Shown one piece after another: positions 14,254-25,763 of a stretch of DNA of 64,000 bases. Every line of letters starts with the position of its first letter. Position 1 is the stretch's first letter. Both the position numbers and the translations under genes were made by a program. The notes beneath the pieces are model-generated. The model worked only from the letters and a program-made list of their open reading frames with translations. It had not been told where the DNA came from and searched no databases. The stretch is from Neodiprion pinetum (taxonomy: Eukaryota; Arthropoda; Insecta; Hymenoptera; Diprionidae): contig NC_060234.1 in NCBI RefSeq assembly GCF_021155775.2, positions 3,968,001 through 4,032,000 of the forward strand, read 5' to 3'.

Positions 14254-17200
14254 AGCACCGGAGTGGAGAATTTTTTTCCTTTTCGCTGTTTCCAAGCTTT
14301 TTTCGGAAAAAAAAAACGGTAATAGAATTGATATTACAAAAAAAAAAAAAAAAAATACATGTCACTTTTTCGGAACCGTTTTACGACTTGTGATTTTTTT
14401 CAATAGCACGATAAAGAAGAAAAAACAAATCTTGGAGAAAACTTGGAAAAAATTTCAAAAATCCGTTGTGACGTATAGATAATTTTCCAGCAACCATCCA
14501 TAGTAAAATGACTCCCGCTTTTAATTTTACGAACCTGTTTCTTTTTTTTTTTTCTATGATTACAACGCGATTACAGTGATTACAAAATGACTAAACCTAA
14601 GGGGTGGTAGAATCATTGCTGTGGTTAATTTTAAAACAAACTTGTCTGAAAATCTCCGTAAAATTTCTTGAAAAATTTATACTTCTCGTTTTGATGACTC
14701 ACGATCGGGCTGAAACGCTGCACAGTTAACGTAATATATCATCTTGCTAAAAGTGTTTCAAGTCGCTTCGAGCCCGAAAGGTGTCAATTGCTACTTACCC
14801 AGATACCTGTAGACTATGTTAAATATAAAAGACAGAATACGCGAAGGCCGCGGCTTTCAGAATTTGAATTGTAAAAGGCGATTGTTTAAACTAGCCATTC
14901 ATCCCGTTGCACTTGGAGTTACGCATGAATAAAACCACTCTGAATCACGTCTCACGTGCTAAGATTCCATCTTCGCTGTCCTTCTGAAATTATTTCTCAT
15001 TCCGCGCGGAAGCGGAATAAACGAATAAATATTTACCAATGAATTGAATAGTATTTCCAATAATTGTACCTGCGACATTTTTTTTTTTTTTTTTCTTACA
15101 TTGTTGCTCATCAGCAATTTATTCGTCGATTCAAGGTGGGATTCATTGCCTTTACCGATTGTCGGATATTCCGTCGTGTCATTAAAGGAGATCCAATTTA
15201 TCACGAGGATCAATCAGCACCGCCTATCCCAGGCCTTTCATTATTGAATCAAAGCTGTCTTCTCCCCTTGAAATCGCAGGATATCCGAAAGTTTCAATCG
15301 GATTTCTCGTAGTTCAAAACGTTTGTATCAGAACTACCGATTTGTAAGAGCGAATGAATGATTAATTGACCGGTACGAATAAATTATCGAAGGCTAGAAA
15401 ATCGTGCGGATTACAACTTGACTTGACATCGGCAGACTTTGATGCGAATGGAAAATTTTTCACGTTCCTCGAAGTAATCGATGTTGCATCGATCGTACGA
15501 AATAATCCCAAGTAATTTTAGATTCTTCGTGTTTGAGAAGAGAAATACCGAAAAATGAGTATCAATTTTATTATATCTAGTTTTGAAATTGAAAAAATTT
15601 TCGAGACTCCGTCAATTTTTACTTCGGTAAATATTGAAAAAGTAATTTCGTGAAAAACGTTGCACGCTTACGTTCAAGAGTGGCGACGTGTGATACTTTT
15701 CGAGTTGTTGGACGTGCTCGCTGTTTCCGGTTGCACTTCAGGATCGGAGAGTGTTCTGGGTCAAGTTAGGGGTCTTCTTTTTTTCCATCTCTTGATTTTT
15801 TTTATTTTTTTTGCTTGTATTTTTTCTCCATTGCCTCGGTTAATTAACCCGCGGACTGCGCCACGAGACAGCTACACAAGCCTTACAGCTGCGGTTTTGC
15901 AAAGTTCAGAAATAGCCCAAGTTTGATTTTACCATGTTAAACAGACCGCAACGAAATCTGACATACCGAGGTCTCGTCTCAGCCAGACAAACTTTTGTTC
16001 GCAACAGAGTTTAACTATTATACACGACACGTGCGTAGCATGCATTTGCAAATGTATAATGTATGTGTTACACAAACGGTCGTAGATACAACGTCGAACA
16101 ATTAGACCGGAGTTAACATTAATTGCGAAGGAATTTCAACTTTACCTGTGCGTGCAAAGTAAACAGGTACAGTTGCCATAACGTATTTGTTTGACGAAAA
16201 ATTGAAATCATATCAAATTAGTCAAAAGTTCATCGATTTTAAGACTTAAGCTTTTTTTTTTTTTTTTTCGGTCGTAAGTTCAAAAAATTGTTAAATTTCG
16301 TGACCTTATTTTCTTCGAAAATAGCGTTGTTTTCATTTTTTTTTTTTACAATTGAAACCGCGACATTGAATCGAAAAAAAATATAAAAAAAAGAATCGCA
16401 TATTTTAGAGAATTTCGAAGGATTGAATTCGATGGGGAGCTTTTTTTTAACACCGTCGCTTTTAATTGAACCGCGGGATATCATATCACCATTGACATAT
16501 ATCGAGTATGTAGCAAAGCTTGATCGTAAACAGTGTGTATATTAAAGAAATTTTGTACCGGATTATCATAATTCCTACTTTGTTTATGCCGCACTTGACG
16601 TAATCAAATTACTTGACGTAAATGAATTTCACTTAATCGGCACAAATTTCGGGATATGTTGCGTGTTTTTTGAAAAACTGTATAGTGTTTTTTTAATTTT
16701 TTTTATTTTTTTTTTTTTATGCATCGATTATAAGCGATGCGCCAATCTTTTCACAAATAACAATAACAGCTCAAGTTGTTTTGTTTGTTTTATTTTCTTA
16801 TTGTTTTGCGCCGACGTTAATAGACGAATACGTTTTTTCAAATATACTTATCCACGATCACTGAATTTTCTCTTGTGAAACCATGCAGGCTATTTTACAA
16901 AAAATAATTGCAATATTACCTCACCAATTTTTTTAATGACAACAGAAAATGTATGTTTTATCACCTTCAGAGTTTAATCAGGATTAGTTTCATCATAAGG
17001 TGACTGTGAATATATCGCGTGATTGACGGATTGAATTATAATATAAAATTGGCAATGAGAGGTATTGAACGAATCGGAAGAAAAATTCTACGTCAAAACG
17101 AATTTCATTCTATCGTCGAGCGAATTAAAGTAAATGCCAATGTTGAATTACAGAATACTGCTGATAATAAATTGAATCATATATCTTCGTATTCCTGTAA

Positions 17201-18060
17201 TTGAAATTCATGAATATTCAGTGGATGAAATAATTTCAGAAGCTCTTTCACGGTAGATTTAATATCAAATCGATAATCTGAGTCAGATTATGCTTTTTAT
17301 GAAAAATGGTGTTAATTACGGATAAAGGTTAAAGGCAGATTATTCGAGGGTGGAAAAAAAAGTCTCTCGAAACTGACGACAGTTGTGTGAAAAGTTGGAA
17401 ACATTCGCAATGATTTTGCAATATTTCGCTTTAACGATTGCATCGGTATTTGCATGTATAACAGTAACTTCTAACGTTGCGAAATATCGTCATCGGCATT
17501 GGGAAAAATAAGTGAAGCTTCTATTTGCAGGCGTAAAAAAAAAAAAAAAAGAAAAAAAAAATACTACGGATTATTTCCCACGTGTAAAGGGAATAAGAGC
17601 GAGATGATTACAGGTTGGAAAGCAGGAGAAGCGAAAAGCGGAACGACTAGTAGAACAGCTTACAGCAGGTGAATTCTCCTCGGCGCTAATAATCTGCAAG
17701 TATTTATACATAATATACATAGCTGCACGTGTAATCCGAAGCTTGACCCCATGCGGAATAACAGAAATACAGAAATGAGTTACGTTCTGCAGCATCCTCG
17801 TTAAAATCTCCGCGCGGTAATTCCGCTGGCGTATTAAGCGAGTTGATGCCAAAAAAGAATATATATTTTTTTTTTTTCACATTTATTTTCAAAGAAAGAA
17901 ATTTTATTCAAATACACGTTAGTTCAAAGTACGTAAATTCAAATGTAAGCTTCGATATTTTCCATTCAGCCAATTCGTTTCACATGATTTGATTAACCCT
18001 TTGAGTCTCAGATTATTGTGCCGAGTCAACTTTTATAACAGGATAGTATTCTCGGCTTAT

Positions 18061-18239
18061 GGTATCGCTGATTACGAATCTGAAATCAGATTTCAAAAAT
18101 TCAAGGTGGCGGATCCAATATATCGGAAATTTAATCAAATCAGGTCAGAAAAATCTATGCACGGGTTTTCGGGGTCGCTGATTGGATTCGTCGTACGGAA
18201 TTTTCAAAATCTGATTTCAGATTCGTAATCAGCGATATC
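18061..18239. repeat. long inverted repeat (hairpin, 32-base arms, about 115-base loop)
   Basis: Bases 18,061-18,092 (GGTATCGCTGATTACGAATC and on) and 18,208-18,239 are reverse complements at 31 of 32 positions. The arms contain the core of the dispersed ATTCGTAATCAGCGA repeat family in opposite orientations, so the hairpin is best explained as two family units inserted or duplicated head to head. The loop carries a related unit (GGGGTCGCTGATTGGATTCG). Confidence 0.85.
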
Positions 18240-19672
18240 AAAAACTTTCAATTCATGTGAAACATGTAAGTATATGTGTAGCGGGGTAACTTTCTCAGAA
18301 ATGAATTATTCCTTCAATTCGTACGATTTTTTCCAACAAATTTCTTTCCAGCAATAATAATTTACATTATATCGCAACAATTACTCTCAAGCATTGAAAA
18401 CCTTTTAGTACATTATCAGAAATAACAAAAAACCACAATTAAATATTTTGAAAAGTTCTCTGAATGTACAAAAAAAAAAAATGGATATAAAATAGGTGGT
18501 AAGAATACTTACCACTATGACTAAAAGGGTTAATATCACAAATTCACCATGATATAAAATCTAATTACATAAAATGAACTCCCTAATTGGTCCCTAATAT
18601 ATTCATACACCTACCTACATTGTAATATTCAAGCAACAACAACGAGACTTTATAAATTTTTCGTTTTTTCTGTCTGCTGAGAATTCACAAAAAAGTAATT
18701 CCTGAACCGATTTTCTCTCTTTATCTTATTACACGTGCCGCAAATTTCGAATCGGCGGTTATTCAGCCGAATTAGGGATAAAGAGGGGGTAAAATTGTAA
18801 CGTAAAACGTTGAAACGAGCGAGGATTAATTCGGTCTGTATAGTCGTTCGTTACGAATGACGGGGCGCAAGGAAAAAAAAAAAAAAAACAAAAAAAAAAA
18901 AAGGAACAAAAAAATAAACTAATAAAAAGGGGGGAAATAAATGAACCAAGCCAATAACGTGCATGAGCTGAATCTGAAAATTGTTGGCCCTTTCGCTGGC
19001 AAACCGCTTTATTACACCTGACCCAACAGAGTGGAAACGAGTGGACGTGGCGATTCTTTTTATCGGGAACTTTCGTTCCAAGCTCGTCGATCGTCGATGG
19101 GAACGTGAAGGATAAAAATCCTTCGTTGTTATAAAAAGCTACTAAGTAACTAACCGAGGCTGGAAAGACGAATATAACAAATACCTATGTTTTGAAATAA
19201 AATACGAGGAAGTTGTAAGGAGCTTATTAGAGTGTCGTTGAGTATCGTCGCCCGGCTGTATTCGGATTACGAATGTTCGATGTCGATTCTCGGTGTAACG
19301 GTTTTCTTTTTTTCCCAATTTTTTTAAACACATTTTTCAAACCTTTCTTTCAATTCTTTCATTTGTTAGTTTTGTTTTTTCTTAGTTCGCGTTTTACGGC
19401 AAGGCGAAGCTTTTTTTAAAGCCCAGTTTTTACGCGGCTTACACTCTTCGGCCTAGCGTCGCTGGGCACATACAATAATCAGCTTCGCCGTCTTACTTTT
19501 CGTTCGATTTTTCACGTTTTATTCGACCGACTTACTTTACGCAGAAGTCACCGAAACTACCACATTAAAGAACAGCACTCCAAGTTTCACGAGTAAATTG
19601 TTATATATTTTCTCATATTAGATAAGATACTTTTTCCAGCTCTGAAAAAAATCGACTCGACAAAGTTGATAA

Positions 19673-19691
19673 GGGGGGGGGGGGGGGGGGG
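19673..19691. repeat. G19 homopolymer
   Basis: Nineteen consecutive G residues after GATAA and before CTAAATTACC. This is very unusual in such AT-rich DNA. It may be a genuine microsatellite or an assembly or sequencing artefact. Confidence 0.95.
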
Positions 19692-22217
19692 CTAAATTAC
19701 CGCGTCTGATATGACATTAATAAATGATGAGACGAGATTGATCCAATCACTTAAATTACCGGACTTTTTCTTTCGTTCATATCACGCAATCCAGCTAATA
19801 AGATTCGTACAAAAATTCTCGAACCCGACGATTTCTTCGGCGTAAATAAAAATTATGAATTAATTAGTGTTTCAGCTCAACTCAAAACGATACGTTTTTG
19901 GTACTGAAAAAATTCAAAAAATCAACGCTGAACATTTCCATAAAACGAATGATGAACGAGCTTTTGCGGTTGAAAAATTGTGTCAGATTCTTTCAACATT
20001 GAAGAGACACGATGTCTTGGTTCCATCCAATCTTTCGAACTCGATTGACAGCTTTTCAAGCTTTATTTCACCTCGATATTACGCCGACGCTTTTTCCGGC
20101 AGACTGTACGCCCGACAAGAGCTTCTAAGCTCGTGCTTTACGTTCGTGTAGTGTAAAATTCGAACGTGAGGTGGTGAACAGGTTTTTCCACGGAGGCGTG
20201 TGTATGAGAACCTATGACAAACTCACGGCACCCCGGGGAGCAAACAGTTATCCCGGATTCGCCGCAAGCTCAGAGTCCAGCTTTGGCAACTCGTCGCACT
20301 GTAGCCTTCGTAAACGGGAGTTGCGGTTATCCAGCCTTCGGGGTTTCGCTTGCACAAAACGATCCCCGATATTCTAAAAAATATTTAATCACCGCGCTCG
20401 CCTCTTCGGCGTGTCGGTAATTAAAATCCCTATCGCACGATGACCAAATCATTAACGAGCTTACCTTTCAACGTTCGGAAATATCAGCTTTGAAAAGATT
20501 TCGCATTGCGGGAACTTGGCGAAGGCATTTTTCCACACGTACGAATTTTTAAAAAGAGTGTCCAATTTTAACACCGGAAAATATTTGCAAAGAGTTTATG
20601 CCGCTGCGCGGTGTTTTTTTTTTTTTTTTCTTTTTTTGTTTTTAACGTTTTTATTTTGTCACCTTCTAACGCAACGCGATAAATTTCTTAGCTATTCAAC
20701 GCATTTCGTATTTGACAGTAAGAAAATTTGGACATATTGCAATCACGTGACTTGTAAATTATCGATTGAATAAATCGACCGCTTTTTTTTTTTTTTTTCT
20801 TCAAATTACAACCTGATTCTGGGTTGTTATTTTTTTAATTTTCACGTAAAAAAAAACAGTATAATGTAAAAAACTGAAAGCAGAAACCATGTGTAGATAA
20901 CCTCCAACACTTCACGTTACCCTAAATTAAATCTTGTTAATTTTCCGTTGAATTCAGCATTCAACAACGCATTCCAGAATATTCACACAAGCCGAGAATG
21001 TGTAGAAATTTAGTGAGGTGAAAATTTTGGAATTTGTAAACTCTAGAGTATAAATTTCATTCTATTTAACAAAGCGAGCTGTTTTCGTGAAAGTTTCCTA
21101 ATTACAGGAGCCTGGGATTACTTCTCTGCGAATTGTTACCACGGCTTTTATCATGTCGTAGAAACAGCCTCGATCGGACTTTTCGATATCCGCAATCGTA
21201 GAAGTTCAATTCAATCACCCGCAGCCAGTGTTTTTATAAAAATAATCGGAATAACCATCGGAAAAAAATAAATCCGGTATAAAAGGGGGATGAGTGGGGA
21301 AAAAAAAATAAAAAATAAAAATCAACTACAGCCAGACCGAGTGTAATGAAGCTGCAGAGCGGAGAAAAATAAATTGGCTAGAAACATCAATTAGGAGAAT
21401 ATGAACAGATGGTAATTCGTTTGACCGGCTTATATTTATTCGAACAAATTCACGTGCGTCGTTTCATTAATTTCACGGTTCCTTTAACCCTCAATATTTT
21501 CTTTTTCCCCAATGCTCCGTCTCTCCCTCCCCCTCCCTTTTTTTTATCCTCGGATAACATATTCCTCCCTTTAAGATCAAAGAGAACGAAAATATGCCTA
21601 CTTTAATAATATATGTTGTAACTCAAAGACTCGGGCCAATATTCAACTAAACATCCGTGTAAACGGTTTTACTTTTGGGAGCATGAAAGCCGTACGTAAT
21701 TTTGAGTATCAAGTTCGTCTTACATCGCGTGGATTCGAAACTTGATCGGCTATTCAAACTTTATAATTTTTTTCGTCTTTTTTCCGTTATCCTTTTACGA
21801 TTTAAAAAAAACTGGTACAACGAAACCGATCGTGAACATTGAAGAAATTTGAATAAATCGCATGATTTTTAGATACAGAAACGAGCATTTCATACGGTCG
21901 AATATCTTATTTTCACACACATCGTGATAAATATTTTTCTCAATGCATATACGATGCATTGAATTGAGTGAAGCGACGTGCTTTCGATATTGATTGAAAA
22001 AAAAAAAAAAACACGTGTGCTTTTTCACGACAACTGATCTGAAATCTTTAATAATTTCAGAGTATTCAAATCACTTTAAATTGTATTTATATGAAAAAAA
22101 TTTTTATCCTTCTCGAATGTTTCGTCTCGTTGGATTCCCTGACCCGAGACCGATTCGTTTTTACCACGGTAATTTCAGTGCTTGCAAAAAGGATCCTGGA
22201 TCGAGCAAGGAGCGACA

Positions 22218-22258
22218 AGAGAGAGAAAGAGAGAGAGAGAGAGACGGAGAGAGAAAAC
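22218..22258. repeat. (GA)n-rich microsatellite
   Basis: Alternating GA with AAAG and CGGAG interruptions. It lies at the edge of a GC-richer patch (22,300-22,830). Confidence 0.9.
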
Positions 22259-24489
22259 AAAGTGAAGGACGAACGCGAGGGAACTCCTTGATTACATTGT
22301 CTGCGGTGAAGGACTAGGTAAAAGTAAAAGGGTCCTTGCAGCGAGTTGCCGCATCTTTCCCTTAATTCGTGACTTTGAAAGCACTGCCCCGGGTTTCCAG
22401 GGCACCCGGGAGCTGACAAAGTGCGGTTCCAGGACGGTGCGTTCGGAAACTACACACAAAGGGACAGGGAAGGTACCCGCAACGTTAACGACGCCATGGG
22501 ATCAAGGCGACCACAGCTGGCGAACCAGCGAGCTCGTTTAATGCCAGGTTCAATTCGTACGATCAGGAGGGTGAACCTCCCTCTCCGTTACCAGAGCGAG
22601 GACCTCCGGATCGAACTTTATTCGGCGATTGTATGCAGCCCGAATCCCGTTTGCAAACAGCTATTTCATTTCCGTTCCTCATTCTCGACAGTTTCGCGCC
22701 TCGATGGCCGGGACAGGATCTGGTTTACGCCCCCGCGCAAAGTCCCCTTGTATACCGATTCTACTTCCGGATCCGACTCACCGATCCACGAGGACCTTCC
22801 GAATAGAAATTTTGGTTAGTCCTGAGAGTCTCGGAACAAAGTGTAAACGAATTAAACGGAGGACTTTTATTCGGGGTAGATTTTCGAGGACTTGGAAACT
22901 CAAAACGGTGATAGGAAAGTGGCCGAACGTTTTTTGGAAAATTTTGGAAATTCGATTCTCGAGGATATACGAATGTGATTCGACGGTGGTTTTTTTACCA
23001 GCGAAGTTAGAAATTACAATAATCAATGAATGAAGTATGAAATTATGAAAGTTGGTACACAATTAATTTTGAGATGGCTAAATGACTAATAAAATCCCAA
23101 TTAACAAGTCAACAAATATTATGACAACTGTGAAAATTTTTGAGGTTACGTTCATGACGACGGATAATTTTCTCATTAGCAATTCACGTTGAACAAACGG
23201 ATTATTTCGTTACAATCTGCTGTGGAAATAAGTTGCGAGTTATGTTTTCTTTTTTTTTTTTTTGTTACAGAAACATATTATCGTCGTTACGCGTTTCAAA
23301 TTAAATGCCCGTAGCGAATGATTAGAAAAAAGATGACTAAAAAAAAAAAAGGAAATGATTGTACCGATTGAAAGCCGTCGGTTGAATTAAAAATTCAAAT
23401 TTCGAGATCGTTCGGACGGATAATTTAAATATAATACGTTGCATCTCCGTAGTAATCCGAAGAATTGAATCAGCCCTTCCTCCCTTCTAGCCTCGCGGTA
23501 TTTAAATGCAAAATGGGCTTTACTTTACGCATATTAACGAACGCCCAGGTACAGCTGGAATTCCGTCGAGATCCTTCGTCCTCGACAGCTTTCGATAAAT
23601 ACGATTTTCTTCTCCACCCTTCGAGCCCTGTACAATCACTGATTCTATGCTCACCGGAATAGGAAAAAATACAATTATGAAATTTAATTTTCCAACAAAA
23701 TCGGACCAAAATCAAGCATATCGATTCCATTCCAATGACAAGTATCGCAGTAATTTTTTCCGCGAAATTCGACATCGTTAAAACGAAAATGATGAAAACG
23801 TGTGTAAATCAGGGATACAGTTTCACGTATATGTAAAATGAAATTCAATTCAGCTCGATATAAAGCCCGAGAGATGAAATCATGGTAATAAAAAAAAATT
23901 GAAAAATGACTGCGAGAGCTGCACCACGTACGCATCCGGATGCTTGGCCCATTCGGTTTGAATTTTAAAATTTTTCTCACCGACGTAGAGTCGAGCCTCT
24001 GCTCAGCTGTTAAATTAAATTTACGAGCGTCAGTCAGTCGCGTACATGAGCCATTTATATGGGGCATTCTTCCGGCGGCATTCGATTCGTTCGACTGTTT
24101 CGAATAAAGTTGCTAAAATGAAAATTTTCGACGTTCGATTTCCCTTCCGCAATCATTTACCGTTGAGCTTAAATTACACAAGAGGCACTTTTGTCTTTCG
24201 ACGATTGTTATCTTTTAACTGTAACCACTCCGAGAGTAAAAAGTCGAGTTTTTACTACACGTCCACGTTTCAAGATCCATGGAATCACCTTCGATCATTT
24301 TCGAACGGATGTCTTCTTCGTGCCTGTATGTACGTGATGAATTTTTTTATGCGACGACATATCGAGACCGAGTCACCGGATTTCAATGACTTTGTTCTGA
24401 ATCGACGCGTTTTTTCTGAACTCGAAACTGATTAGATTTTAACTTCGATCGGTTCACTACTTTTTCACTTATTTAAATAACAAAATTTC
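22259..24489. other. GC-richer patch then AT-rich noncoding
   Basis: From about 22,330 to 22,830 the DNA is clearly GC-richer and contains a small hairpin, CCCGGGT...ACCCGGG, at about 22,388-22,410. A 132-codon frame (22,421-22,819) and an overlapping 134-codon frame have no recognisable domain or ATG support. This could be a regulatory island or an unrecognised exon. The remainder is AT-rich with nothing identifiable. Confidence 0.5.
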
Positions 24490-24690
24490 AAAAAATTGAA
24501 TAAAAATGACGATATCTTGAGAATAGATGAATGAATTTGAATGAAAATTGCTACCGTGATGTTTTTTGGGTCATTCATCACGAATCCGAGGTCAGATTAG
24601 CGAAATCCAAAATGGCGGTTCAATACGGCGGAAAAATACCTAAGAATCTTCCGATTTTGGTAGAAATTGGTAGACGGAGGTTTTTTGGAT
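24490..24690 (-). repeat. copy of the ATTCGTGATCAGCGA repeat family
   Basis: Read on the minus strand, the blocks TTTCTACCAAAATCGGAAGA, CCATTTTGGATTTCGC, GGATTCGTGATGAATGACCC, AGCAATTTTCATTCAAATTC and CTCAAGATATCGTCATTTTT come in the same order as at 36,470-36,745. The family is noncoding, with units of roughly 100-120 bases. Confidence 0.7.
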
Positions 24691-25369
24691 CATTCTAAAA
24701 AGATAGTTTTTTTTTTTTCTTATTTTTGTCCTATAAACTTGGAACCCACAGTGTGAGAATTGGAAGCTCGAGGGCTGGCCGATCGTTAGTCTAAAGCCGG
24801 TTGTTCTCCGCATGAAACGTGCTTAGGTTCGGTAAATTATTACCAAAATTGTACGATGCAGAGCGGCGTGATTAATTACCAATCAGCGTTGATTACAGTG
24901 CCAATACTTTCGGGCCTGTATGATTATAACGCTGCAGCCGATCGAATTTTCCCACACGACGTCGTGATTGATCCTTTGTCAATTAGGATCTTCGGGCTCA
25001 GAATTTCGAGCACGGAATTCGCAGCGAACAATGTCTATAATAATGCCTGCAGGATGTGCCGGAGCAGTTTCTCTCAACGCCGCGTCGGCGAAAGCTCGAC
25101 GCCTCCTCATCCTTCTCGACGAGCAATATTACCTACGGTGTTAATTACGCCCGACTCAAAGCAACTCCGGGCAATAAGTACCTCGAAGCGCGATCGGGAA
25201 AAACGATGCAAAAGGGACGGTAGAATCGGGGGAAAGTACAAAAAGGTAACGCGATTGGCTTCGCATACGTCTCAATATCCTGACGGATTCCAGGATACGT
25301 CGATATAATTATACGGCGCGTCTTTCAACGAGCTTAAAGCGATCAATTAATATCAATATAATATAATAA

Positions 25370-25763
25370 AATCAATTCCGATAAAAGGAACCTCCGCATT
25401 TTGAAGCTAGAGTCGAGTGTTAACGGCGTTTATCTATCCTAGTCCTGTCTATTTGTCATTATCCGTTTCTTAATTACGATTTGTTGAAACATGCCGAATG
25501 TTTGAAATATGCTAAATCGTCAGCATTTTTTGACGAACTAAAACTCGCGAACGGAATGCGCTAGAGTCGTGAAACAAGTCTCAGGACGAAGTTAAAGTTT
25601 CCGACTACGTTTTGAACGTTATTGGAATCTATTACAGGATATTTTATGCCAGAGTTACGATATATCAAGGGATACTTCGTTTTTTGAAAATCAGTTCCGA
25701 AAAATTAGACTCCGCATTTCGAAGCTATCGTCGAGTGTCGAACACGCCTATCTATCCTAGTCC
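25370..25763 (+). repeat. spaced direct repeat, about 75 bases, 318 bases apart
   Basis: CTCCGCATTTTGAAGCTAGA...TCTATCCTAGTCC at 25,392-25,445 recurs as CTCCGCATTTCGAAGCTATC...TCTATCCTAGTCC at 25,710-25,763. The preceding bases also agree (AATCAATTCCGATAAAAGGA against AATCAGTTCCGAAAAATTAGA). The rest of the interval shows no clear repeat. It could be an old tandem duplication or two copies of one dispersed repeat. Confidence 0.75.

Larger units (their letters stand above)
14254..22200. other. no identifiable gene; AT-rich noncoding
   Basis: Apart from the hairpin at 18.1 kb and the G19 run, there are long A/T runs (about 14,337-14,355, 15,079-15,093, 16,251-16,269, 18,872-18,902, 20,616-20,630). 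Open frames are short and mostly translated from homopolymers. Confidence 0.6.

Noticed and set aside
24856..25308. 150-codon ATG open frame on the plus strand
   Set aside because: No family resemblance, no splice or promoter context and no repeat of protein-like motifs. Not strong enough to call a gene.
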